Below, piece after piece: positions 1-8,620 of a DNA stretch of 64,000 bases (its first letter is position 1; the number at the start of each line of letters is the position of its first letter). A program made the translations under genes and the position numbers. The stretch covers positions 930,001-994,000 of the forward strand of contig NZ_AP027922.1 in assembly GCF_030296835.1 (NCBI RefSeq). Reading direction: 5' to 3'. The notes under the pieces are model-generated. The model saw nothing but the letters and a program-made list of their open reading frames with translations, had not been told where the DNA came from and ran no database searches. The stretch is from Pseudoalteromonas sp. MM1. Its GTDB lineage: Bacteria; Pseudomonadota; Gammaproteobacteria; Enterobacterales; Alteromonadaceae.

Positions 1-152
1 AATTCACTTTTTAAGCATAAATATATTAAGTATAGCCATGAAGATAATGCGACGATAATCAACAATTCATTAAGAAAAGTATTAGCTAGCATCTAAGCTA
101 GTGTAAGCGAACACCACCCCTATTTAGTAGTAAATTTATAATCGAGTAACAA

Positions 153-1163
153 ATGAATGTAGTGATTATTGGCGCAAGCGGTTATAGCGGCGCAGAATTA
201 GCAAGTTTAGTTGCTAAGCACCCTAATTTAACTTTATCAGGCTGTTATGTATCTGAGGGGAGTTTAGATAAACATAAATTGCTTAGCGATTTATACCCAG
301 AGCATAGCGGATTACTTGACCTGCCATTATTACCTTTAAGTGATGCTGCATTTGATGATATTAGCGCTAGCGCTGATTACATCTGTTTATGTACTGATCA
401 TAAAGTAAGTGTTGATTTAGCCCCGCAATTTTTAGCCATGGGTAAAAAAGTATTTGATTTATCTGGCGGCTACCGCCTTGCTAGCAACGACGATTACGTC
501 ACTTACTATGGCTTTGAGCACCAACACCCTGCGCTATTAAGTGAAGCGGCTTACGGGCTAGCTGAGTGGAATAGTGATGCTATAGCAAGTGCACAACTCG
601 TTGCTGTGGCAGGTTGTTATCCAACAGCCGCACTTAATGCGTTAAAGCCGCTGCAGCAGGCCGGATTGTTAAGTGATGAAAAAGTAATTATTAATGCGGT
701 TTCTGGTGTAACTGGTGCTGGGCGCAAAGCCAGCGTAGGTACTCACTTTTGTGAAGTATCGCTTGCCCCGTATGGTTTATTTAACCATCGCCATGGTCCA
801 GAAATTGAACAGCACTTGGGTCATAAGGTGTTATTTACACCGCACTTAGGTAATTTTCCGCGTGGGATTTTAGAAACTATCTATGTACAGCTTAAGCCAA
901 ACGTTACCAAGGAAAACGTTACTGATGCTTATAAAGTAATTGAAAACGAGCCATTGATTCGTTTGTTAGGCGATAAAATACCCTCTATTAAAGGTGTAGC
1001 TAAACAGCCGTACGTTGATATTGGTTGGCAGCAACAAGGCTCGCAGTTAATTGTTATGGCAGCCATAGATAATTTATTAAAAGGTGCGGCTGGACAGGCG
1101 TTGCAGTGTATTAATTTATCGATGAATTTAGAACACACCACTGGCTTAAAAGGAGCCTTTTAA
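153..1163 (+). CDS. argC: N-acetyl-gamma-glutamyl-phosphate reductase
   Basis: Third step of arginine biosynthesis: NADPH-dependent reduction of N-acetylglutamyl phosphate to the semialdehyde, in the cytosol. The N-terminal Rossmann motif GASGYSGAEL lies at residues 7-16 and the catalytic cysteine is Cys155 in VAGCYPTAA. The length of 336 aa is typical of the family. It is the first gene of argC-argB-argF-argG-argH(A). Its stop overlaps the argB start by one base (TAATG), which indicates translational coupling. There is only a weak GAG-type ribosome site before the ATG, and a TATAAT-like string lies very close to the start. Confidence 0.97.
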   Translation: MNVVIIGASGYSGAELASLVAKHPNLTLSGCYVSEGSLDKHKLLSDLYPEHSGLLDLPLLPLSDAAFDDISASADYICLCTDHKVSVDLAPQFLAMGKKVFDLSGGYRLASNDDYVTYYGFEHQHPALLSEAAYGLAEWNSDAIASAQLVAVAGCYPTAALNALKPLQQAGLLSDEKVIINAVSGVTGAGRKASVGTHFCEVSLAPYGLFNHRHGPEIEQHLGHKVLFTPHLGNFPRGILETIYVQLKPNVTKENVTDAYKVIENEPLIRLLGDKIPSIKGVAKQPYVDIGWQQQGSQLIVMAAIDNLLKGAAGQALQCINLSMNLEHTTGLKGAF

Positions 1164-1930
1164 TGAGCACTAAAACGTGGGTAATTAAATTAGGTGGTGC
1201 TGTACTTAATACTGATAACGCAGCAAAAGCGTTGTTTGATGTATTAAGCACAGATCAAAATAATCAGTTTGTAATAGTGCATGGTGGTGGCTCGTTAGTG
1301 GATACATGGCTACAACAAGCTGGATTTGCTAGTGCAAAACATCAAGGGTTGCGTATTAGCCCAAGTGAGCAAATGCCTTACATAGTGGGGGCGTTGGCTG
1401 GCTGTGCAAATAAGCAGCTGGTAAGCCAAGCTATTAATGCAGGGCATAAACCTGTTGGTTTAAGCCTTTATGAAGCCGGTGTTAGTGCTTCGCAAAAACT
1501 AAAAGCACTTGGTCAGGTAGGTAAATGCACAAGTCATGATGATTCAATAGTTAATGATTTACTTAAGCTTGGTCGCTTACCTATTGTGAGTTCAATCGGC
1601 TTTGATGAGCAAGGCAATTGGTACAACGTGAATGCCGATGAGGCTGCGGCAGCGATTGCGAGCAACTTAAACGCAGAACTTGTATTTATGACAGATGTTG
1701 AAGCGGTACTTGATGCAAATAAACTACCGCTACATCAACTTGACACAAAACACATTGATACTTTAATTGATGAAGGAGTAATTTTGGGCGGGATGGAGGT
1801 CAAAGTTAAGACCAGCCTACACGCTGCCCAACATTTACGACGAGGTGTGTATATTTCCAGTTGGCAAAAGCCAGAAAACTTAACTGCTTTGCTACAAGGC
1901 GAGCATGTCGGAACAAAGATTACACCATAG
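1163..1930 (+). CDS. argB: Acetylglutamate kinase
   Basis: Phosphorylates N-acetylglutamate with ATP, the second step of the arginine pathway. It belongs to the amino-acid kinase fold: the N-terminal KLGGAVL phosphate-binding loop, HGGGSLVD near residue 42 and GLRISP near residue 65 are all visible. At 255 aa it is the short enterobacterial type, without the N-terminal helix seen in arginine-sensitive hexameric kinases, so feedback probably acts elsewhere (family inference). It overlaps argC by one base and is followed by argF after 7 nt. Confidence 0.97.
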   Translation: MSTKTWVIKLGGAVLNTDNAAKALFDVLSTDQNNQFVIVHGGGSLVDTWLQQAGFASAKHQGLRISPSEQMPYIVGALAGCANKQLVSQAINAGHKPVGLSLYEAGVSASQKLKALGQVGKCTSHDDSIVNDLLKLGRLPIVSSIGFDEQGNWYNVNADEAAAAIASNLNAELVFMTDVEAVLDANKLPLHQLDTKHIDTLIDEGVILGGMEVKVKTSLHAAQHLRRGVYISSWQKPENLTALLQGEHVGTKITP

Positions 1931-1937
1931 GGTTACC

Positions 1938-2870
1938 ATGTTAGAGAATTTTTTAACGGGTCTAGAATTAGACCAACAAGGCGCACTTAATTTATTAAAG
2001 CTTGCGCGTGATTTAAAAGCAAATCCAGAGAAATACAGCCAAGTACTAGCAGGCAAGTCTGTTGTTACCTTATTTGAAAAGCAAAGCTTACGTACGCGTT
2101 TATCGTTTGATATTGGTATTAATCGTTTAGGTGGTCACGCTGTATATTTAGACCAGCAAAATGGCGCTATGGGCGCACGTGAATCGGTAAAAGACTTCGC
2201 GCTTAATATTTCTACATGGGCTGATGGTATTGTAGCGCGTGTAAACCAGCACAGTACGCTAACCACCTTAGGTGAGTACTCGAGTGTACCTGTAGTTAAT
2301 AGCTTGTGTGATTTATATCACCCATGCCAAGCGTTGGCAGACTTTTTAACGCTTCAAGAAGTACATGGCGATGTAAGCGAGCTTAAAGTCGCTTATTTAG
2401 GTGAAGGTAATAACGTTACCCATTCATTAATGCTATTAGCGGCAACACTAGGTACTGATTTTGTAGCTGTTACGCCAAAAGGCAGCTCGCCTGATTCGCA
2501 AATTCTTAAAAAGGCCGAGCAAATAGCGGCAATGAACGGTGCATCAGTTATGGTAAGTGATCGCGTAGAAGCGGCCGTAGGCGCAAACGTTGTATATGCA
2601 GATACGTGGGTGTCTATGGGCGATGATACGCCGCTTGAGCAAGTTAAAGAAAAATATATGCCATATCAGCTAAACCAAGCATTGCTAGAACAAACAGGTG
2701 CGACTACGGTATTACATTGCCAACCGGCACACCGTGAGTTTGAAATTACCTCAGAGGTAATGGATGGCCCAGCATCAAAAATTATTCAACAAGCAGAAAA
2801 TCGCATGCATGCGCAAAATGCTCTGCTAGTTACATTACTAAATCCAAATTTTGTTAAGGAACACCTATGA
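1938..2870 (+). CDS. argF: Ornithine carbamoyltransferase
   Basis: Transfers the carbamoyl group to ornithine to give citrulline. I chose the ATG at 1938 ([11 protein letters not shown]) rather than an in-frame codon at 1905, because 1905 lies inside argB and the shorter product of 310 aa fits the family. The carbamoyl-phosphate loop reads SLRTRLSF instead of the usual STRTR, and HPCQALAD is intact. The ornithine-side loop reads HCQPAHRE, where most enzymes have HCLP. The position between argB and argG supports ornithine as substrate. The last four bases overlap argG (ATGA). Confidence 0.93.
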   Translation: MLENFLTGLELDQQGALNLLKLARDLKANPEKYSQVLAGKSVVTLFEKQSLRTRLSFDIGINRLGGHAVYLDQQNGAMGARESVKDFALNISTWADGIVARVNQHSTLTTLGEYSSVPVVNSLCDLYHPCQALADFLTLQEVHGDVSELKVAYLGEGNNVTHSLMLLAATLGTDFVAVTPKGSSPDSQILKKAEQIAAMNGASVMVSDRVEAAVGANVVYADTWVSMGDDTPLEQVKEKYMPYQLNQALLEQTGATTVLHCQPAHREFEITSEVMDGPASKIIQQAENRMHAQNALLVTLLNPNFVKEHL

Positions 2871-4069
2871 GTTCAATTAAAAAAGTCGTTTTAGCCTATT
2901 CAGGTGGTCTTGATACTTCAGCTATCGTGCCATGGTTAAAAGAAAACTACGGTTGTGAGGTTATTGCCTTTGTTGCCGATGTAGGCCAAGGCGCTGAAGA
3001 GCTTGAAGGCGTTGAAGAAAAAGCCATCGCATCAGGCGCATCAGAGTGTTACGTAGTTGACTTAAAAGATGAAATGGTAAGTGACTACATTTACCCAACG
3101 CTTAAAACGGGTTCTATTTACGAAGGTACGTATTTATTAGGCACGTCAATGGCGCGTCCTATTATTGCTAAAGCGCAAGTTGAAATTGCACGTAAAGTAG
3201 GTGCTGATGCACTTTCGCATGGTTGTACTGGTAAAGGTAACGACCAAGTTCGTTTTGAGTCGTGCTTTGCAGCGCTTGCACCTGATTTAAAAGTAATTGC
3301 ACCGTGGCGTGAGTGGGACTTATCAAGCCGTGAATCATTATTAGATTACTTAGCTGAGCGTGATATTCCGTGTTCTGCTTCTGCAACAAAAATTTACAGC
3401 CGTGATGCTAACGCATGGCATATTTCGCACGAAGGTGGCGAGCTTGAAGATCCATGGTGTGAGCCTAGCGACCAAGTGTGGACGTGGACTAACTCACCAG
3501 AGCAGGCACCTGATAAATCAGAGCTAGTAACTCTAAAAGTTGTTGAAGGCGAAGTGGTTGCGGTAAATGGTGAAGAGCTTAAACCTTACGACTGTTTAGT
3601 TAAATTAAACGACATTGCTGCGCCACATGGTGTTGGCCGTGTAGATATTGTAGAAAACCGTTTAGTCGGCATGAAATCGCGCGGCTGTTACGAAACACCA
3701 GGCGGTACCGTGATTATGGCGGCACTGCAAGCTATTGATGAGCTAGTACTTGATAAGTCAAGCCGTAAATGGAAAGAAGTACTGGGCGGTGAGTTTTCGC
3801 ACTTAGTTTATGATGGTCGTTGGTTTACACCTCTTAAAGATTCTATTTTAGCCGGTGCAGAAGCGCTTTCTACACTAGCAACGGGTGAAGTTGTACTTAA
3901 GCTTTACAAAGGTCAAGTAACAGCCGTTCAGAAAAAATCACCTAATAGCTTATACAGCGAAGACTTTGCTACCTTTGGTGAAGACGACGTATATGACCAG
4001 TCACATGCTGAAGGCTTTATTCGTTTATTCTCGCTTTCGAGCAGAATTTCAGCAATGGCTAAAAAGTAA
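2867..4069 (+). CDS. argG: Argininosuccinate synthase
   Basis: ATP-dependent condensation of citrulline and aspartate. The N-terminal PP-loop is [15 protein letters not shown] at about residues 10-24, characteristic of N-type ATP pyrophosphatases, and 400 aa is the normal length. It overlaps argF by 4 nt. It is followed by a 51-nt spacer holding a GC-rich hairpin before argH(A), the only sizeable gap inside the operon. Confidence 0.97.
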   Translation: MSSIKKVVLAYSGGLDTSAIVPWLKENYGCEVIAFVADVGQGAEELEGVEEKAIASGASECYVVDLKDEMVSDYIYPTLKTGSIYEGTYLLGTSMARPIIAKAQVEIARKVGADALSHGCTGKGNDQVRFESCFAALAPDLKVIAPWREWDLSSRESLLDYLAERDIPCSASATKIYSRDANAWHISHEGGELEDPWCEPSDQVWTWTNSPEQAPDKSELVTLKVVEGEVVAVNGEELKPYDCLVKLNDIAAPHGVGRVDIVENRLVGMKSRGCYETPGGTVIMAALQAIDELVLDKSSRKWKEVLGGEFSHLVYDGRWFTPLKDSILAGAEALSTLATGEVVLKLYKGQVTAVQKKSPNSLYSEDFATFGEDDVYDQSHAEGFIRLFSLSSRISAMAKK

Positions 4070-4079
4070 ATTATTTATA

Positions 4080-4097
4080 GCCCCTTGCAAAAGGGGC
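4080..4097 (+). promoter_or_regulatory. Hairpin between argG and argH(A)
   Basis: GCCCCTT and AAGGGGC form a perfect 7-bp stem closed by a GCAA loop of the stable GNRA class. No T-run follows, so it does not look like a complete intrinsic terminator. It ends 23 nt before the argH(A) start and could be a processing or partial-attenuation element that sets the dose of ArgH(A) relative to ArgG. Confidence 0.55.
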
Positions 4098-4120
4098 ATT
4101 ACAGGGTTTGGAGAGATTTC

Positions 4121-5986
4121 ATGGCATTATGGGGCGGACGTTTTTCTACGGGTCCAGATGAGGCGTTTAAACAATTTAACGACTCACTTCCGTTCGATTA
4201 TCAGTTAGCAGAGCAAGACATTATTGGCTCTGTGGCATGGGCAGGTGCGCTTGAGCAAGTAAATGTACTTACAAGCGATGAGCACACAAAGTTAGTTGCA
4301 GCACTTAATGAACTGCTTGAAGAAGTAAAAGCAGATCCACAGGCTGTGGCAACCTCAGGTGCAGAAGACATTCACTCGCACGTAGAAGCTGCACTAATCG
4401 AAAAAGTAGGCGATTTAGCTAAAAAGCTACACACAGGCCGAAGCCGTAATGACCAAGTAGCCACCGACTTTAGATTATGGTGCCGCGATACTGCCGATCA
4501 TCTACTGGGTGCTATTGCTGCACTAAAAGCTGAGTTTGTGGCGTTAGCTGAGCGCGAACTGGGCACTATTTTGCCGGGTTACACTCACTTGCAACGTGCT
4601 CAACCGGTGTTATTTAGTCATTGGTGTATGGCCTACGTAGAAATGCTTGAACGTGATGAGAGCCGCCTACAAGATGCCAAAGCGCGTTTTAATTTTTGCC
4701 CTCTAGGCAGTGGTGCACTCGCTGGTACTGCATACCCAATTGATCGCCAATCGTTGGCGCAAGGCCTAGGCTTTACTGGCGCAACTAAAAACAGCCTTGA
4801 TGGCGTATCTGACCGTGATTTTGTAGTAGAGCTTTTAAGCTGTGCCTCTATTTCGATGATTCACTTATCACGTATGGCTGAAGATTTAATATTTTATAAC
4901 TCTGGTGAAGCCGGATTTATAGAACTTGCTGATAATGTTACCTCTGGCTCATCGTTAATGCCGCAGAAAAAGAACCCTGATGCGCTAGAGCTTATTCGTG
5001 GTAAAACTGGCCGTGTATTTGGCGCATTTAGTGCCATGATGATGACCTTAAAAGCACTTCCTCTTGCGTACAATAAAGATATGCAAGAAGACAAAGAAGG
5101 CCTTTTTGACGCTATGCCAACATGGCTTGCTTGTATTCACATGGCGCAAGCGTGTATTAAAGGCGTAAAAGTAAACGGCGATAAAACGCTTGCAGCGGCA
5201 AAAGGTGGCCATGCTAATGCAACTGAGCTTGCAGACTACTTAGTAGCTAAAGGTGTACCATTTAGGGAAGGTCACCACATTGTGGGTGTACTTGTGCAGC
5301 TTGCTATAAGCGAAGGTAAAACCCTTGAAGAGCTTTCGCTTGAGCAGTACAAGTCAGTTAATGACGTATTTGAAGATGACGTATATCCAGTACTTGAAAT
5401 AGATGCCTGTATTAAAGCGCGTCAAGCGCTTGGCGGTACCTCTATTGAGCAAGTGACTAAAGCAGTAAAAGAAGCCAAAAAAAAACAGCAAATAACGGTT
5501 CGTGATGCAAATTTAGATGATGTTGAAGATATTGCTCGGCTTATACAGCACTGGGCAACAGTAGGTGAAAACTTGCCGCGTGCAAAAAGTGACATGGTGC
5601 ATTCAATTAACGAATTTGCAGTAACAGAAATAGACGGCAAAGTGTCGGGCTGTGCATCGCTGTACATTTACGATACGGGGCTTGCTGAAATACGCTCTTT
5701 AGGCATAGATCCACAAAGTGCAGTAACGGGGCAAGGTAGGCAGCTTGTAGAGCACTTATTAGCAAAAGCCAAAAAATTGGCACTTAATCGCGTTATTGTA
5801 TTAACCCGCGTGCCAGATTTTTTTGAACAGCAACGTTTTACTTTTTGTAGCAAAGAATCGTTGCCAGAAAAAGTAATGAAAGATTGCGAGCTTTGTCTTC
5901 GTAAAGAAAACTGCGACGAAGTAGCAATGGAATATATTTTAAAGCCAAGTACACGTGCGGAGATCCCGTGTAAATACGTGGCTTAA
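4121..5986 (+). CDS. argH: Argininosuccinate lyase fused to N-acetylglutamate synthase domain
   Basis: A 621-aa fusion. Residues 1 to about 452 are argininosuccinate lyase (start MALWGGRF; signature [12 protein letters not shown] near residue 280). From about residue 458 a GNAT acetyltransferase follows ([10 protein letters not shown]; acetyl-CoA loop [12 protein letters not shown]), related to the ArgA acetyltransferase domain. Such argH(A) fusions are known from Moritella, Vibrio and other marine gammaproteobacteria and let one operon supply N-acetylglutamate. The ATG at 4121 is preceded by GGAGAG; a TTG at 4085 lies in the intergenic hairpin and is rejected. A run of nine A at the junction is discussed as a finding. 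Confidence 0.95.
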   Translation: MALWGGRFSTGPDEAFKQFNDSLPFDYQLAEQDIIGSVAWAGALEQVNVLTSDEHTKLVAALNELLEEVKADPQAVATSGAEDIHSHVEAALIEKVGDLAKKLHTGRSRNDQVATDFRLWCRDTADHLLGAIAALKAEFVALAERELGTILPGYTHLQRAQPVLFSHWCMAYVEMLERDESRLQDAKARFNFCPLGSGALAGTAYPIDRQSLAQGLGFTGATKNSLDGVSDRDFVVELLSCASISMIHLSRMAEDLIFYNSGEAGFIELADNVTSGSSLMPQKKNPDALELIRGKTGRVFGAFSAMMMTLKALPLAYNKDMQEDKEGLFDAMPTWLACIHMAQACIKGVKVNGDKTLAAAKGGHANATELADYLVAKGVPFREGHHIVGVLVQLAISEGKTLEELSLEQYKSVNDVFEDDVYPVLEIDACIKARQALGGTSIEQVTKAVKEAKKKQQITVRDANLDDVEDIARLIQHWATVGENLPRAKSDMVHSINEFAVTEIDGKVSGCASLYIYDTGLAEIRSLGIDPQSAVTGQGRQLVEHLLAKAKKLALNRVIVLTRVPDFFEQQRFTFCSKESLPEKVMKDCELCLRKENCDEVAMEYILKPSTRAEIPCKYVA

Positions 5987-5997
5987 ATTCCCTGGAT

Positions 5998-6033
5998 ATA
6001 AAAAACGTACGGTTACCCCTGTACGTTTTTTTA
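5998..6033 (+). terminator. Terminator after argH(A)
   Basis: An inverted repeat, AAAAAACGTACGG with CCTGTACGTTTTTT, ends in a T-run directly after the argH(A) stop. It marks the end of the arginine operon and separates it from the accessory cluster downstream. Confidence 0.8.
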
Positions 6034-6274
6034 TGTGTATAATGCACTGGTCAGATGAGTTTGGCGTTAGTTAATATTAGGTTTTGTTTTAATAAATAGT
6101 AGTTGCTAGCATATATTTTTAATGTGTCAAAAAATATTGGCACACTGTTTGCTTTGTATAAGTCAGATAGCAAAATAGCTATCACTGCTTAAAACAGGTA
6201 ATGCAATTACCTACATGATGGTGTGATTAAAAGTTGCGCCAAATAATATTAAAACTTTTAAAAGGAACAATCAC

Positions 6275-6469
6275 ATGCAAGTTTCAGCTAATAGCCAATT
6301 ACAAATGCAAGCATACAATAAAACACAACAATTACAGCCTGCAACGGAACAAACTGCTAGCCCTAAAACCCTACAATCTGATACAGTAAGTTTCTCTCAA
6401 GAGGGTATAGCTGCAGCTGGTGCAGAATTACAGCGCGGTGGTGGTATGATACCTATAAGACCTAAGTGA
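6275..6469 (+). CDS. Unrecognised 64-residue peptide
   Basis: I do not recognise this gene. An AAAAGGAAC ribosome site precedes the ATG by a good distance. The product is hydrophilic and rich in Gln, Ala and Ser, with no signal peptide or membrane segment. The central part reads SDTVSFSQEGIAAAGAELQ, a pattern I associate with short conserved unknowns of marine gammaproteobacteria, and the end is RGGGMIPIRPK: a glycine triplet followed by a seven-residue tail with two prolines. It sits 16 nt upstream of six tandem membrane-protein paralogues on the same strand, so it is probably the first gene of that operon. A precursor peptide or an operon-specific partner is conceivable, but nothing proves it. 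Confidence 0.7.
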   Translation: MQVSANSQLQMQAYNKTQQLQPATEQTASPKTLQSDTVSFSQEGIAAAGAELQRGGGMIPIRPK

Positions 6470-6485
6470 TTAATTAAGGTTATAA

Positions 6486-7019
6486 ATGTTTTTAACTGAG
6501 TTTTTTGGCTTTTTTTCGCTTTCAGCATTTACAATGTGGGGGTTTTTAATGGCATTTTTTTTCAATGTCTTTGTTTACTCCCTAAACCTGAAAAGAGATA
6601 CAAACCTATTGCTCAGTTCGTTTGTAATGATGGTTTCTTATACTCTATCTGATTACTTCTTTACATGGCTGTCGATAAAAACTACTGTATATTTAGATTG
6701 GGCAATATACGATGTTCTAACTATATTAATTCTTTATGTGAGCCTAGCTTGTAAGAAAAAAGCTTCCTTTTCATTCATATACTTGATCGTAGGGCTATCA
6801 ATAAATTTAACTTTTTTTCTTTTGATGTATTTTGATTTATATGTACATCAAAACAAAGAAGAGTGGTTATTATGGGACATTTACGCAGTTTCAGTTAATA
6901 TTATAGACGTAATAATGATCGTTGCACTTATTGTTGATAGAGATATTCTCGGTCTTAATAAGGTAAAGAACAAAATCCTCAGCTACTCCAAGTTAAATGA
7001 TACCCACAAAGTAACTTAG
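6486..7019 (+). CDS. Tandem membrane-protein paralogue 1
   Basis: Unrecognised 177-aa integral membrane protein, first of six paralogues. About five hydrophobic helices are visible. Family landmarks are MWGFLMAFFFN in helix 1, YDVLTI in helix 3, GLSINLTFFLLMYFD in helix 4 and the IDVIMI segment in helix 5, followed by VDRDILGL. It lacks the SIN triplet after helix 1 and has WLLWDIY where the others have WWFW or WWYW, so it is one of the most divergent copies. A ribosome site (AAGG) lies before the ATG. The gap to the preceding peptide gene is 16 nt. Confidence 0.85.
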   Translation: MFLTEFFGFFSLSAFTMWGFLMAFFFNVFVYSLNLKRDTNLLLSSFVMMVSYTLSDYFFTWLSIKTTVYLDWAIYDVLTILILYVSLACKKKASFSFIYLIVGLSINLTFFLLMYFDLYVHQNKEEWLLWDIYAVSVNIIDVIMIVALIVDRDILGLNKVKNKILSYSKLNDTHKVT

Positions 7020-7024
7020 CTTAA

Positions 7025-7525
7025 ATGTACTTATCTGAAGCCCTAATGGATTATGTAGCGGCTTTCTCCCAATGGGGCTTTTTAATGGCCTTCCTCTATT
7101 GTTTAGTTTCTAGCATAAACAAAGAAAATAAATCTCCTGTTTATTTGTCTACGTTAATGCTTTGCTCATATATTTTCAGTAGCTATCTAAAACTGTTAGA
7201 TAACCTATATCTTAATTGGGCTTTATACGATTTTATTACGATTTTGGCGCTGTTCACATTACAATTTTTTAATGCTTTTAACCGTACTAAAGTTTTTCTG
7301 TTTCTCGTTCTGGCGTTAACAAGTAACGCTGTACTTACGATGATTCTATATTATGACATATACATTTTGTATACCTATGAACCATGGTGGTATTGGAGTG
7401 TTTACTCCATCGGAGTAAACGTAATTGATGTTTTAATGATGCTTTCATTAGTGATTAACCACCGAATGGTAAATCCCTCTCAACCCGTTATTTTAAATAG
7501 GGGGGAAAATGACAGTAAGTTATAA
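7025..7525 (+). CDS. Tandem membrane-protein paralogue 2
   Basis: Unrecognised 166-aa protein with five predicted helices. It has SQWGFLMAFLYCLVSSIN at the first helix, YDFITI in helix 3, EPWWYWSVY in the loop before helix 5 and IDVLMML within helix 5. The GLSxN motif of helix 4 is replaced by ALTSN. The start is 5 nt after paralogue 1. The end overlaps paralogue 3 by 17 nt, so the last codons carry the strong ribosome site of the next gene (a run of G). Confidence 0.85.
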   Translation: MYLSEALMDYVAAFSQWGFLMAFLYCLVSSINKENKSPVYLSTLMLCSYIFSSYLKLLDNLYLNWALYDFITILALFTLQFFNAFNRTKVFLFLVLALTSNAVLTMILYYDIYILYTYEPWWYWSVYSIGVNVIDVLMMLSLVINHRMVNPSQPVILNRGENDSKL

Positions 7526-8000
7526 TTACGCAATTTATCTTGGAGCAATTGTACAATGGGGTTTTTTGTTTGCATTTTTGCATGCATTAGCAAACTCGAT
7601 TAACAAGCCAGATAAAGAGCTTGTGTATATCTCACTTGTTATGTGCATTTGCTATTCGGGAAGCTTGTTCACTGATTATGGGCAAACTACTTATTTAGAT
7701 TTTATTTTATTAGATGGATGTACATTACTTGCACTTCTCTTTTTAAAGCGCTTCAAGTTTAAATCATGCCCTGTAGCGTATTGCTATGTAACGACTGGAT
7801 TATGCATTAATATTATTTTTAGTTTCTTAATGCACTTAGATATGACCTTATCAAAATATTATGAATATTGGTGGTTTTGGTCAGTATTTACGGTTGTGGT
7901 AGGGTGTGCAAATATTTGCATGATCATAGCGTGCTTTATAAATCGAGATTTTTTAGGTCTTGTTAATTTAAAAAGTCGGATCTTCAATAGAGTTTTGTAA
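7509..8000 (+). CDS. Tandem membrane-protein paralogue 3
   Basis: Unrecognised 163-aa member of the same family. Motifs: VQWGFLFAFLHALANSIN, LDGCTLLALLF, GLCINIIFSFLMHLD, YWWFWSVF and INRDFLGL. Helix 5 has CANICM where the others carry an Asp (VxDxxM), so this copy has lost one of the buried acidic residues. The start is set by a very strong upstream GGGGGG ribosome site inside the end of paralogue 2. It is followed by a 101-nt spacer, the only sizeable gap in the array. Confidence 0.85.
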   Translation: MTVSYNYAIYLGAIVQWGFLFAFLHALANSINKPDKELVYISLVMCICYSGSLFTDYGQTTYLDFILLDGCTLLALLFLKRFKFKSCPVAYCYVTTGLCINIIFSFLMHLDMTLSKYYEYWWFWSVFTVVVGCANICMIIACFINRDFLGLVNLKSRIFNRVL

Positions 8001-8101
8001 TTAATTAGAATTGTTAAAAAGTTTAATGTTAAGTCAGGTTGTGCAGTAAATGGTTGTTTTAATGAATTTCGAGAGCTTTATTCACCGAGCTTGCTTGTAA
8101 G

Positions 8102-8620
8102 ATGGGGTTTATTTCTTTTATCTCAGATATAAGCTTTGCACATACTTTAAGTATTATCATGCAATGGGGTTTTCTCATGGCATTTTTATACTCGTTAGTT
8201 TCGTCTATTAACTCACGCTTTAAGGCATTAGTTGTTCTTTCGCTTATAATGGCTGTTTCATATTTTCCAGGAATGTTCTTCAACTTTCAAACAGTTACTT
8301 ATTTTGATATTGCTTCATTAGATGCTATAACCCTTGTTATTTTGCTACTTGTGCAGAACCTATATATTAAAGAAAAAACAATTGCTTATGACTACCTTAT
8401 ATTTGGGCTTAGTATAAATATGTGTTTAGCTCTGGGTATGTATTTAGATCGTCATATTTTACAGAACTACACTCATTGGTGGTTTTATGATTTTTATGTG
8501 ACGGTAGTATTAGTATTAGATCTAAGCATGATTTTAGTGTTGTTTATCAATAGAGATTTCTTAAAAATTATTTTTTTCAAAAACCTTATTTGCTCGCTAT
8601 GTGCTAAGAAACCGCAATAG
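8102..8620 (+). CDS. Tandem membrane-protein paralogue 4
   Basis: Unrecognised 172-aa member of the family. Motifs: MQWGFLMAFLYSLVSSIN, LDAITLVILLL, GLSINMCLALGMYLD, HWWFYDFY, LDLSMI and INRDFLKI. The N-terminus is about ten residues longer than in the shortest copies. A 12-codon frame (8062-8100) ends one base before this ATG and could couple its translation. The stop TAG shares a base with the GTG start of paralogue 5. Confidence 0.83.
   Translation: MGFISFISDISFAHTLSIIMQWGFLMAFLYSLVSSINSRFKALVVLSLIMAVSYFPGMFFNFQTVTYFDIASLDAITLVILLLVQNLYIKEKTIAYDYLIFGLSINMCLALGMYLDRHILQNYTHWWFYDFYVTVVLVLDLSMILVLFINRDFLKIIFFKNLICSLCAKKPQ

Noticed and set aside
56..69. Possible ARG box before argC (second half ATTCA at 65-69).
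   Set aside because: The first half (TAATC) matches TGAAT poorly. The window may start inside a better box: bases 1-6 read AATTCA.
1..96. Open plus-strand frame from the window edge to a TAA at 94-96, possibly the end of an upstream gene.
   Set aside because: Only 31 codons in AT-rich sequence with no recognisable motif; openness by chance is likely.
137..142. TATAAT ten bases upstream of the argC ATG as a promoter.
   Set aside because: It would leave almost no leader before the ATG and has no -35 box; probably chance in AT-rich DNA.
3966..4208. 80-aa plus-strand frame spanning the argG/argH junction.
   Set aside because: It overlaps conserved coding sequence of both genes in another frame and has no ribosome site or family resemblance.
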